A stretch of DNA of 11,452 nt from an uncultured Oscillospiraceae bacterium (GTDB taxonomy: Bacteria; Bacillota; Clostridia; Oscillospirales; Oscillospiraceae): assembly GCA_900763965.1 (NCBI GenBank), contig CAAFMG010000103.1:1-11452 (forward strand). The letters are read 5' to 3'. The notes below the pieces were generated by a model. That model was not told the DNA's origin, ran no database searches, and was given only the letters and a program-made list of their open reading frames with translations. Positions 5,016 through 11,452 of this stretch are shown in pieces (positions within the stretch are counted from its first letter, which is position 1; every line of letters begins with the position of its first letter). A program made the translations under genes and the position numbers.

Positions 5016-6002
5016 ATGGACACACAGGAAAAGACGAAGCGCTTTGGCATCTGGGTCATCCTGTGTGCCTGTGTCCTGCGGCTGGTGAGCAATCCTCAGG
5101 CCGTCACCGCCTGGCTGGGCGATCCCCAAAATCTCCCATTCCTCATATACTTAGAAACCGGACGGGATGTCCGGTTTTCTGCATCTGAGGCGGTATTTCC
5201 CCCTCACAGCCGGGAATCCCCCGGCCCCTGGATCCCTCCGACGGAGAAGAAGATTACCTTCAGCGCCCAGGATGCCCAGCTGGTTCGCCTGGAGGATGAC
5301 TGCGGCCTGGGCCCGGATCTGGGCCAGCTGATGGAGCAGCCTCTGCCCTGGGAGGAGCCTCCGGCGGTGCTGATCCTGCACACCCACACCACGGAAAGCT
5401 ACACCCCCGCCGGGGAGGGCTACAAGGAAACTGCCCGCTACCGCACCCTGGACGAGGGCTACAATATGCTCAGCATCGGCGATGCGGTGGAGGAAGTTCT
5501 GACGGCGGCGGGGATCCGTGTGATCCATGACCGCCAGCTCCATGACTACCCATCCTACAACGGCTCTTATGTCCACGCCCGGAAGGCGGCCCAGGAGATT
5601 TTGGGGGCGCACCCGGAGATCGGACTGGTGCTGGATCTGCACCGGGATGCCGCCGCCCGGGGAAGCGGACAGCTGCGCACGGAAGCTGCGGCGGCAGGGC
5701 AGCCCTGCGCCCAGCTGATGCTGGTGGTGGGCACCAATGTCTCCCGCCCCAGTCACAAAAACTGGCAGGACAACCTGGCCCTGGGGCTGAAACTCCACCT
5801 GCTGCTGGAACGGGCCGTGCCTGGGATCATGCGGCCACTGGATCTGCGCCGGGAGCGGTTTAATCAGGATCTGTGCCCAGGGGCGCTGCTGGTGGAGGTG
5901 GGGGCGGCGGGCAACACCCATGCCGAGGCTCTGGCCGCCGCCCGGATCCTGGGGTGGGGAATTCTTTCCCTTTTGACTGGGGAAGAAAAGAATTTTCCAT
6001 AA
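5016..6002 (+). CDS. spoIIP: Stage II sporulation protein P (peptidoglycan hydrolase)
   Basis: This 328-residue membrane-anchored protein is the amidase and endopeptidase of the SpoIID-SpoIIM-SpoIIP machine that drives membrane migration around the forespore. One membrane segment (about 10-25) precedes a low-complexity linker and the catalytic domain. Family signatures are ILHTHTTESY (120-129, with H122, H124 and E127), VLDLHRDA (205-212, with H209) and RFNQDLCPGALLVEVG (281-296, with E294). It is shorter than the roughly 400-residue B. subtilis protein, with the loss in the N-terminal linker. The ATG at 5016 follows GGGGGGA (5004-5010). It lies 18 nt after tadA and probably shares its transcript. 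In Bacillus the gene follows gpr and is sigma-E controlled; I see no clear sigma-E promoter here. It marks the host as a spore former or a descendant of one. Confidence 0.95.
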   Translation: MDTQEKTKRFGIWVILCACVLRLVSNPQAVTAWLGDPQNLPFLIYLETGRDVRFSASEAVFPPHSRESPGPWIPPTEKKITFSAQDAQLVRLEDDCGLGPDLGQLMEQPLPWEEPPAVLILHTHTTESYTPAGEGYKETARYRTLDEGYNMLSIGDAVEEVLTAAGIRVIHDRQLHDYPSYNGSYVHARKAAQEILGAHPEIGLVLDLHRDAAARGSGQLRTEAAAAGQPCAQLMLVVGTNVSRPSHKNWQDNLALGLKLHLLLERAVPGIMRPLDLRRERFNQDLCPGALLVEVGAAGNTHAEALAAARILGWGILSLLTGEEKNFP

Positions 6003-6071
6003 TTCCGTCTTTTTGTAGCGATTACCCCGGGATTTTCCGGAGGAAATTCAGCATTGTTGCCAAAAAAGGTG

Positions 6072-6100
6072 TGGACAAACCGGGGAAAAAAGAGTATGAT
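6072..6100 (+). promoter_or_regulatory. Promoter of the rnf operon
   Basis: TGGACA (6072-6077) and TATGAT (6095-6100) are separated by an optimal 17-bp spacer. Transcription would start near 6107, about 70 nt before the rnfC ATG at 6176. It is the only strong promoter-like pair in the 173-bp gap after spoIIP. Confidence 0.7.
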
Positions 6101-6175
6101 AGAGGGAAAGTAATTCAGCATCCTTTCAGCAGCTTTCATGCTTTGCCCTTATCCTACACGAAAGAGGTGACCATC

Positions 6176-7492
6176 ATGGCATTTTCCTTTTTCGGCGGAG
6201 TCCATCCCCGGGAAAATAAAATTGCAGCGGAGCTTCCTATAGAAGTCTTTCCCAAGCCGGACATTGTGGTGATCCCCATGTCCCAGCACATCGGTGCCCC
6301 CTGTGTGCCCCTGGTGCGCAAGGGAGACACCGTCACCCTGGGGCAGAAGATCGGTGACAATCAGGGACTGTGCGTTCCTGTCCATTCCTCCGTGTCCGGT
6401 ACGGTGAAGGCCGTGGAGATGCGGGCCCACACCAGCGGCACCACGGTGATGAGTGTGGTCATTGAAAATGACCATCTGGATACCCTCTGCCCGGAGATTT
6501 CTCCCCGTACGCCGGAGCAGGTGGCGGCACTGACCGGGCAGGAGCTGCTGGAGATTCTCCGGGAGGGGGGCATCGTGGGCATGGGCGGCGCTACCTTCCC
6601 CACCTATGCAAAGCTCCAGTCCGGCCTGGGCAAGGTGGATACCATCATTGTCAACGCCAGCGAATGTGAGCCCTTTATCACCGCCGATGACCGGCTGTGC
6701 CGGGAGAGCCCGGCCCAGATCCTCTCCGGGCTGAAGATCCTGATGAAGATCCTGGATCTTTCCGGCGCCCATGTGGCCATTGAGGACAACAAGCCCCAGG
6801 CCGCCCAGGCCCTGCGCAGCCAGCTGGGGAAGGATGACGGCATCCGGGTGGATGTGCTGCCTGCCAGATACCCCCAGGGTGCGGAAAAGCAGATGATCTA
6901 TGCCATCACCGGCAGAGAAGTCCCCTCCGGCGGTCTTCCGGCGGCGGTGGGCTGCGCCGTGTTCAATGCCGCCACCTGTAAGGCGGTGCATGATGTGGTC
7001 TATACCGGAATGCCTCTGGTGGAGCGGGTGGTCACCGTTTCCGGAGACATTGTCCCCAATCCCAAGAATTTCCTGGTTCCCATCGGAACCAGCATCAACG
7101 CCCTGTTAAAAGCCGTGGGGCACACGGAAAACCCCTATAAGGTTCTTTCCGGCGGCCCCATGATGGGTGCTTCCCTGTATGATCTGGCGGCCCCCACGGT
7201 GAAGGGTGTCAACGCCGTCACCATTCTGGGCCGGAAAAACCGCTACGCCCCGGAGAACCCCCGGTGTCTGCGGTGCGGCAAGTGCATTTCCGTGTGTCCC
7301 ATGAAGCTGATGCCGGTGCTGATGTACAAGGCCCAGCAGTCCGGAAAGCCGGAGGAAATGCGCTCCCTTCACATGATGGACTGCATCGAATGCGGCTGCT
7401 GCGCCTACACCTGCCCCGCCGGGGTGCCTCTGGTGCTGGCCTTCCGCTCCGGCAAGCAGATCCTGCGTTCCGCTCAGGCGGCAAAGAAATAA
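6176..7492 (+). CDS. rnfC: Rnf complex subunit RnfC (NADH-interacting, 2x 4Fe-4S)
   Basis: This 438-residue peripheral subunit is the NAD(H)-reacting end of the ferredoxin:NAD+ oxidoreductase Rnf. The N-terminus (FFGGVHPRENK) is typical. A glycine-rich flavin/NADH-binding segment, GIVGMGGATFPT (132-143), is followed by NASECEP (160-166), as in complex I NuoF. Near the C-terminus two cluster motifs appear: CLRCGKCISVCP (C364, C367, C370, C374) and CIECGCCAYTCP (C403, C406, C409, C413). The frame is open for 101 codons upstream, overlapping spoIIP; the ATG at 6176 was chosen for AAAGAGGTGA at 6161-6170 and because family homology begins there. It is the first gene of rnfCDGEAB and lies 12 nt before rnfD. 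It is shorter than enterobacterial RnfC because it lacks the long Ala/Lys-rich C-terminal extension. Confidence 0.97.
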   Translation: MAFSFFGGVHPRENKIAAELPIEVFPKPDIVVIPMSQHIGAPCVPLVRKGDTVTLGQKIGDNQGLCVPVHSSVSGTVKAVEMRAHTSGTTVMSVVIENDHLDTLCPEISPRTPEQVAALTGQELLEILREGGIVGMGGATFPTYAKLQSGLGKVDTIIVNASECEPFITADDRLCRESPAQILSGLKILMKILDLSGAHVAIEDNKPQAAQALRSQLGKDDGIRVDVLPARYPQGAEKQMIYAITGREVPSGGLPAAVGCAVFNAATCKAVHDVVYTGMPLVERVVTVSGDIVPNPKNFLVPIGTSINALLKAVGHTENPYKVLSGGPMMGASLYDLAAPTVKGVNAVTILGRKNRYAPENPRCLRCGKCISVCPMKLMPVLMYKAQQSGKPEEMRSLHMMDCIECGCCAYTCPAGVPLVLAFRSGKQILRSAQAAKK

Positions 7493-7504
7493 GGAGGGAC
7501 GGAT

Positions 7505-8506
7505 ATGGCACAACCCACAAAATACAGCTACGAGCTGACCATCTCCAGCTCTCCCCACATCCACGCCCTGGTCACTACCCAGGGGATCATGGCGGATGTG
7601 CTCATCGCCCTGACTCCAGCTCTTTTGGGCGCAGTGGCCTACTTCGGTCTGCGGGCCCTGACGGTGACCCTGGTTTCGGCGGCGGCCTGCCTGTTCTTTG
7701 AATGGGCCTACTGCCGCCTCCTGAAAACGGAGTGCCAGACCTACGACCTGTCCGCCTTGGTTACCGGGGTGCTGCTGGCCTTCGTCTGCCCGGTGACCAT
7801 TCCCTACTGGACCATTATCCTGGGAGATTTCTTCGCCATTGTGGTGGTGAAAATGCTCTTTGGCGGTCTGGGAAAAAATCTGGTGAACCCTGCCCTGGCC
7901 GGACGGGCCTTCCTGTTCAGCTGGCCTGCCATTATGAGCACCTGGGTGCAGGTGGGCAGAGCCAACGCCGTTGGGATCTTCCATACCGCCGATGCCGTCA
8001 CCGCTGCTACCCCGCTGGCAAGCCTGCATCAGGGGCTTCTGCCCCAGCAGACCCTTTGGGACTGCTTCTTTGGCAACGTGGGGGGCTGCATCGGTGAGAC
8101 TTCCGGGGCTCTGCTGCTGGTGGGCTTTGTCTACCTTCTGGTGCGCAGGGTCATCACCCCCCGGATCCCCCTGGTCTTTGTGGGGACGGTGGCCCTTCTG
8201 ACCTTCCTGCTGCCCATGGGCCAGGATCGGCTGGTTTGGATGGGCTATCAGGTGTTCAGCGGCGGCTTGCTGCTGGGTGCGATTTTCATGGCAACGGACT
8301 ATGTGACCTCTCCCCTGACCCCAAAGGGGCAGATCCTCTACGCCGCAGGCTGCGGCGTGCTGACGGTGCTGATCCGGTATCTGGGCAGCTACCCTGAGGG
8401 TGTCTCCTATGCCATTTTGTGTATGAACTGCTGCTGTGTGCTGCTGGATCGGGTGGGCCGTCCCACGCCCTTCGGCGCACCGGGGAAGGGGGGCGCAGGA
8501 AAATGA
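7505..8506 (+). CDS. rnfD: Rnf complex subunit RnfD (flavinylated membrane protein)
   Basis: This 333-residue integral membrane subunit is homologous to NqrB and carries covalently bound FMN in the electron path across the membrane. About eight to ten hydrophobic segments are visible, for example 27-48, 51-68, 84-98, 100-118, 202-218, 221-237, 250-265 and 276-292. The covalent FMN site lies in DAVTAATPLA (163-172), where T169 fits the [ST]-[GA]-A-T attachment pattern. The conserved segment GGLGKNLVNPALAGRAFL (120-137) is a strong family marker. Start choice is secure: AAGGAGGG (7491-7498) overlaps the rnfC stop and precedes the ATG by 6 nt. The 3' end overlaps rnfG in an ATGA arrangement, implying translational coupling. 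Confidence 0.97.
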   Translation: MAQPTKYSYELTISSSPHIHALVTTQGIMADVLIALTPALLGAVAYFGLRALTVTLVSAAACLFFEWAYCRLLKTECQTYDLSALVTGVLLAFVCPVTIPYWTIILGDFFAIVVVKMLFGGLGKNLVNPALAGRAFLFSWPAIMSTWVQVGRANAVGIFHTADAVTAATPLASLHQGLLPQQTLWDCFFGNVGGCIGETSGALLLVGFVYLLVRRVITPRIPLVFVGTVALLTFLLPMGQDRLVWMGYQVFSGGLLLGAIFMATDYVTSPLTPKGQILYAAGCGVLTVLIRYLGSYPEGVSYAILCMNCCCVLLDRVGRPTPFGAPGKGGAGK

Positions 8507-9042
8507 AGGTTTCCGTTCTTCGCCTGGCCCTGACCCTGCTGCTGATCACCTCCGTCACGGCGGCGGCCCTGGCTGGGGTCAATGCCCTGACCGGGCCGGT
8601 GATTGCCCAGCGAACCCAGGAGCAGACCCAGGCCGCCATTCAGGCGGTTCTTCCCGGAGGAAGCGACCGGGAAATTACGGATTTTACCGATGAGACCGGG
8701 CTGGTGCAGCGCATTTACGCCGGAAAGCAGGGTTACGCCTTTGAAGTGACCCCCAAGGGGTTTGACAGTGCCGTGACCATGATGGTGGGCATCGACACCC
8801 AGGGCGCAGTTTTGGGCATCGACATCATCTCCCACACGGAAACCGCCGGCCTGGGCGCGGTGGCAGCCGCAGATACCCTGGCGGGAAAAGCCTTCCGGCA
8901 GCAGTTTTCCGGGGCGGGTGAAAGTGTTATGGTAACCAAGGACGGCGGCAGTGTGGATGTCCTCACCGGGGCCACCGTCACCTCCCGGGCCATCTGCACA
9001 GGGGTCAATGCCGCGCTGGCCTGCGCTGCCGGCTTGCCGTAA
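8503..9042 (+). CDS. rnfG: Rnf complex subunit RnfG (covalent FMN)
   Basis: This 179-residue subunit has one N-terminal membrane anchor (about 7-28) and an extracytoplasmic FMN-binding domain. The flavinylation motif LTGATVTS (154-161) is present, with T158 as the acceptor for a phosphodiester-linked FMN. HTETAGLG (111-118) is the other family signature. Attachment needs the ApbE/Ftp FMN transferase, which is not encoded here. The start at 8503 (ATGA overlap with the rnfD stop) was preferred over an in-frame ATG at 8419, which would lie inside rnfD and put 28 charged residues before the anchor. The ribosome site is weak (GCAGGAAA), consistent with coupling to rnfD. rnfE follows after 12 nt. 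Confidence 0.96.
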   Translation: MKVSVLRLALTLLLITSVTAAALAGVNALTGPVIAQRTQEQTQAAIQAVLPGGSDREITDFTDETGLVQRIYAGKQGYAFEVTPKGFDSAVTMMVGIDTQGAVLGIDIISHTETAGLGAVAAADTLAGKAFRQQFSGAGESVMVTKDGGSVDVLTGATVTSRAICTGVNAALACAAGLP

Positions 9043-9054
9043 GGAGGGGTGGAC

Positions 9055-9702
9055 ATGAACTTTAAAAAACATCTCTACGAGGGCCTGTTTACCAAGAACC
9101 CGGTTACGGTGCAGCTGCTGGGTATGTGCTCCACCCTGGCCATCTCCACCTCTCTGTTTAACGGTTTGGGCATGGGGCTGGCGGTGACCATCATCACCAT
9201 CTGCTCCAATGTCCTGATCTCCGCTCTGCGCAATGTGATCCCCAACCAGATCCGCATTGCCGCCTACATCACCATCATTGCCGGGTTTGTCACCATTGTG
9301 GATCTGCTTTTGCAGGCCTATGTCCCGGCGCTGTCCTCCTCCTTGGGGATCTTCATCCCTTTGATCGTGGTCAACTGCATGGTGCTGGGCCGGGCGGAGG
9401 CCTTTGCCTCCAAGCATGATGTACTGTCCTCTGCCCTGGACGGACTGTGCCAGGGCATCGGCTACACGGCGGCTCTGGTGGTGGTCTGCATCATCCGGGA
9501 GCTGCTGGGCTACGGCACCTTTGGCGGCGGCCTGCTGGGCCCTGGGGGCGCCGGGATCCGGATCATTCCCCAGCCCTACCCTGCCATGCAGATCGCCCTG
9601 CCTGTGGGTGGCTTTCTGATCCTGGGCTTTGTGCTGGCAGGCAATCAATGGCTGATGAAGCGTTTGAATCTGAAAACCAGAAAGAAAGGGGCAAAGAAAT
9701 AA
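9055..9702 (+). CDS. rnfE: Rnf complex subunit RnfE (membrane)
   Basis: This 215-residue integral membrane protein is homologous to NqrD. It has about six membrane helices and pairs with RnfA in inverted orientation. The conserved cysteines are visible in LLGMCSTLAIS (21-31, C25) and VVNCMVLGRAEAFASK (105-120, C108). In Nqr/Rnf structures the matching cysteines of the two subunits bind an intramembrane 2Fe-2S cluster. GYGTFGG in the second half is also typical. The ATG at 9055 was chosen over a GTG at 9049 because AAGGAGGGG (9041-9049) would overlap the latter. The stop overlaps the rnfA start by one base (TAATG). Confidence 0.96.
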   Translation: MNFKKHLYEGLFTKNPVTVQLLGMCSTLAISTSLFNGLGMGLAVTIITICSNVLISALRNVIPNQIRIAAYITIIAGFVTIVDLLLQAYVPALSSSLGIFIPLIVVNCMVLGRAEAFASKHDVLSSALDGLCQGIGYTAALVVVCIIRELLGYGTFGGGLLGPGGAGIRIIPQPYPAMQIALPVGGFLILGFVLAGNQWLMKRLNLKTRKKGAKK

Positions 9703-10280
9703 TGCAGGCAATTTTGGGTATTCTTCTGGCCGCCATTTTAAGCCAGAACTTCATTCTGGTGAAATTCTGCGGCATCTGCCCCTTTATGGGTGTCTCCCGG
9801 AAAATGGATGCGGCCCTGGGCATGGGCATGGCCGTGACCTTTGTCATGGCGCTGGCCTCTGCCGCCTGCTACTGGGTGAATGCTTTGCTGCTGGTGCCGA
9901 TGCAGCTGCAATATATGCAGACGGTGGCCTTTGTGCTGGTCATCGCCTCCATTGTCCAGGTGGTGGAAATGTTTCTGAAAAAGTCCGTTCCTGCCCTGTA
10001 TCAGGCGTTGGGGGTGTTTCTTCCTTTGATCACCACCAACTGTGCCGTGCTGGGTGTGGTGCTGGAAAATGTCCAGAAGGAATATTCCTTCCTTTTCAGC
10101 GTGCTGAACGGCGCGGCAGGGGGTCTGGGCTTTACCCTGGCCATTGTGGTCTTTGCCTCCCTGCGGGAGCGGGTCAATGAAAGCGACTGCCCGGAGTGCT
10201 TCCGGGGCTATCCTCTGACCCTCATTGCCGCCGGACTGCTGGCACTGGCCTTCATGGGCTTTTCCGGCCTGCGGGTGTAA
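9702..10280 (+). CDS. rnfA: Rnf complex subunit RnfA (membrane)
   Basis: This 192-residue integral membrane subunit is homologous to NqrE and is the partner of RnfE at the intramembrane 2Fe-2S cluster. The N-terminal signature ILSQNFILVKFCGICPFMG (12-30) contains C23 and C26, and LITTNCAVLGVV (109-120) contains C114; C26 and C114 align with the cluster cysteines. About six hydrophobic helices are evident. The start at 9702 is fixed by the TAATG overlap with rnfE and by homology; the frame is open for 85 codons upstream, inside rnfE. No clear Shine-Dalgarno site precedes it (AAAGAAAGGGG lies at about 9681-9691), so translation is probably coupled. rnfB follows after 12 nt. Confidence 0.96.
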   Translation: MQAILGILLAAILSQNFILVKFCGICPFMGVSRKMDAALGMGMAVTFVMALASAACYWVNALLLVPMQLQYMQTVAFVLVIASIVQVVEMFLKKSVPALYQALGVFLPLITTNCAVLGVVLENVQKEYSFLFSVLNGAAGGLGFTLAIVVFASLRERVNESDCPECFRGYPLTLIAAGLLALAFMGFSGLRV

Positions 10281-10292
10281 GGAGGCGGCGGT

Positions 10293-11162
10293 ATGGAAAT
10301 GATCATTGCCATTGCTGTCCTGGGGGGTCTGGGACTGGTCTTTGGACTGGTGCTGGCGGCAGCTTCCCGGGTGTTTGCCGTGGAAGCTGATCCCCGGCTG
10401 GAACAGCTGAACGAATGTCTGCCCGGTGCCAACTGCGGCGGCTGCGGCTATGCCGGATGTGCGGCCTATGCCGAGGCGGTGCTGAAGGGACAGGCTCCCA
10501 TCGGTGCCTGTCCCAGCGGCGGCAACGAGTGCGCCCAGACCATGGCGGCCATTATGGGTGTCAAGGCAGAGCCGGTGACCCGGCGGGTGGCGTTGGTGCG
10601 CTGCTCCGGTGCCAGAACCTACGATGCCGACGGGAACCTGATCAAGGGTGCCAAGATCAAGGCCCAATATGAGGGCTTCCGGGATTGTCTGGCTGCCTCC
10701 CGGGTGGGGGGCAACGGCCCTATCTCCTGCAAATTCGGCTGTCTGGGCTTCGGAACCTGTGTCAAAGCCTGTCACTACGGTGCCATCCGTGTGGAAAACG
10801 GCGTGGCGGTGGTGGATGAGGAGCTGTGCGTGGGCTGTATGGCCTGTGCCAGAGCCTGTCCCCGGCATCTGATCGTTCCGGTGGAGCCGGATCGGAATGT
10901 GGTCATCGCCTGTGCATCCCTTGCCAAGGGTGCCGTCACCACCCGGGGCTGTACGGTGGGCTGCATCGGCTGCGGACTGTGCAAGAAGATCTGCCCGGCC
11001 GGTGCCATCACCGTGGAGAAAAATCTGGCGGTGATCGACTACAGCAAATGCACCAACTGCGGCCTGTGCGCCACGGTCTGCCCCAAAAAGCTGATCAAGG
11101 ACTCCAATGTGGAAAACCTGGACGATCCCAATGTCAAATCCCTGAATGGGCCGGTCTATTAA
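10293..11162 (+). CDS. rnfB: Rnf complex subunit RnfB (ferredoxin-accepting, multi-cluster)
   Basis: This 289-residue subunit takes electrons from reduced ferredoxin. An N-terminal anchor (about 4-24) is followed by the Fe-S domain CLPGANCGGCGYAGC (42-56, with C48, C51, C56 and later C73). Four ferredoxin-type motifs follow: an atypical one with C146, C150, C156 and C160, then C179/C182/C185/C189, C224/C227/C230/C234 and C253/C256/C259/C263. About five 4Fe-4S clusters are therefore predicted, more than in the shorter enterobacterial RnfB, as known for clostridial Rnf. GGAGG (10281-10285), joined to the rnfA stop, precedes the ATG by 7 nt. It is the last gene of the operon, with a terminator 11 nt past its stop. 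Confidence 0.97.
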   Translation: MEMIIAIAVLGGLGLVFGLVLAAASRVFAVEADPRLEQLNECLPGANCGGCGYAGCAAYAEAVLKGQAPIGACPSGGNECAQTMAAIMGVKAEPVTRRVALVRCSGARTYDADGNLIKGAKIKAQYEGFRDCLAASRVGGNGPISCKFGCLGFGTCVKACHYGAIRVENGVAVVDEELCVGCMACARACPRHLIVPVEPDRNVVIACASLAKGAVTTRGCTVGCIGCGLCKKICPAGAITVEKNLAVIDYSKCTNCGLCATVCPKKLIKDSNVENLDDPNVKSLNGPVY

Positions 11163-11173
11163 GTTTTGAAAAC

Positions 11174-11214
11174 AAATCACCCTCTCCCATTGCTTTCGGG
11201 AGAGGGTGATTTTT
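11174..11214 (+). terminator. Intrinsic terminator of the rnf operon
   Basis: A perfect 15-bp stem (11174-11188 with 11198-11212, core CACCCTCTCCC) has a 9-nt loop and a T-run at 11210-11214. It begins 11 nt after the rnfB stop. The AAAT/ATTT base of the stem could let it work weakly in reverse as well. Confidence 0.92.
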
Positions 11215-11254
11215 ATGCGTATTCTCCTTTGATACCAGGGATCTGGGCTTATAC

Positions 11255-11410
11255 TGAACTCCAATTAAAATCTTTAAAAAAGATTTTAATTGCCTGAAGG
11301 GCATGGAGTTCATATGAGACTTGTTTTGTGATTTCTTTCCTTATAAATCACAAAATAGGCAGCGCCGTCAGGCGATGCCTTCCTGATTAAAATTAAGATT
11401 TTAATCAGGA
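11255..11410. repeat. AT-rich array of hairpins of unknown type
   Basis: Within 156 bp: an outer 8-bp pair TGAACTCC/GGAGTTCA (11255-11262 with 11305-11312) encloses a perfect 14-bp hairpin CAATTAAAATCTTT (11262-11275 with 11279-11292) and a small GCC/GGC hairpin (11292-11302). Then come TTTTGTGATTT/AAATCACAAAA (11324-11334 with 11345-11355), AGGCAGCGCC/GGCGATGCCT (11357-11366 with 11371-11380, one mismatch) and a perfect 13-bp hairpin TCCTGATTAAAAT (11381-11393 with 11398-11410). The first and last large hairpins share ATTAAAAT/ATTTTAAT arms. No open reading frame fits. It may be a MITE-like or REP-like element, a structured RNA, or stacked terminators; no family is recognised. Confidence 0.6.
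11357..11380 (-). terminator. Possible terminator of the minus-strand gene entering from the right
   Basis: Read on the minus strand, AGGCATCGCC-TGAC-GGCGCTGCCT forms a 10-bp stem with one mismatch, followed by ATTTTG. The U-tract is short. It lies about 40 nt beyond the minus-strand stop at 11418, a sensible place for a terminator, but it is embedded in a wider hairpin array. Confidence 0.35.
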
Positions 11411-11417
11411 AATAGTA

Positions 11418-11452
11418 TTAAAACCGGTAGCCGGCATCCAGCAGCCGCATCA
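11418..11452 (-). CDS. Probable 3' end of a minus-strand gene (partial)
   Basis: On the minus strand the last codons read MRLLDAGYRF followed by TAA at 11420-11418. The codons are GC-rich at the third position, like the confirmed genes here, and composition changes sharply from AT-rich to GC-rich at the stop. Hairpins follow immediately, as expected after a gene end. Only eleven codons including the stop are visible, so no product can be named and the call rests on composition and context. Confidence 0.4.
   Translation of the reverse strand, partial: MRLLDAGYRF

Noticed and set aside
5980..6022. Possible terminator after spoIIP (GAATT/AATTC pair followed by CTTTTT)
   Set aside because: The stem is only 5 bp of A-T-rich sequence and the T-run is offset by several bases, too weak to call.
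9738..11264. 508-codon minus-strand open frame opposite rnfA and rnfB
   Set aside because: It is antisense to two intact Rnf genes and crosses the strong terminator; the composition is that of a shadow frame.
11133..11312. 59-codon minus-strand open frame starting at the CATATG near 11312
   Set aside because: It has no ribosome binding site, runs through the rnf terminator and into the end of rnfB antisense, and lies over the hairpin structure.
11255..11410. CRISPR array suspected from repeated hairpin arms
   Set aside because: Repeats are not of constant length or spacing, there are no uniform spacers and no cas genes are present.

Overview
The window looks like chromosomal DNA from a GC-rich, spore-forming anaerobic Firmicute of class Clostridia, most likely Oscillospirales-like. 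That is an inference from gene content, with no search behind it: an HrcA/CIRCE-type groESL operon, a SpoIIP sporulation hydrolase, Mini-ribonuclease III, strong AGGAGG ribosome binding sites, and a six-gene Rnf operon in the order C-D-G-E-A-B that is typical of clostridia. Genes are GC-rich and tightly packed. The two longest non-coding stretches (2128-2443 and 11163-11417) carry repeats and hairpins.

Layout. (1) 1-199: a possible folded element at the window edge, then a sigma-A-type promoter overlapped by a half-degenerate CIRCE operator and a GC-rich leader with hairpins. (2) 200-2127: groES-groEL. (3) 2128-2440: two imperfect copies of a ~65-bp element, then two intrinsic terminators facing each other between convergent operons. 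(4) 4324-2444, minus strand: a promoter and a three-gene operon with an EetB/HepI-like 'Gx transporter' membrane protein, mrnC (overlapping it by 22 nt) and a LacX-like aldose epimerase. (5) 4491-6002, plus strand: tadA-spoIIP. (6) 6072-11214, plus strand: promoter, rnfCDGEAB and a strong terminator. (7) 11255-11410: an AT-rich run of perfect or near-perfect hairpins. (8) 11418-11452: the probable 3' end of a minus-strand gene.

How the genes work together. GroES/GroEL form the chaperonin. RnfC, D, G, E, A and B form one membrane complex that couples reduced ferredoxin oxidation by NAD+ to Na+ or H+ export. The FMN-accepting threonines of RnfD and RnfG and the cluster cysteines of RnfB, RnfC, RnfA and RnfE are all visible, so the operon appears intact. 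The FMN transferase (ApbE) needed to flavinylate it is not in the window. TadA makes wobble inosine in tRNA, MrnC acts in 23S rRNA maturation, and SpoIIP cuts peptidoglycan during forespore engulfment.

The protein-coding content is ordinary. The least explained sequence is non-coding: the hairpin array after rnfB, the duplicated element after groEL, and the possible three-helix fold at positions 1-56.
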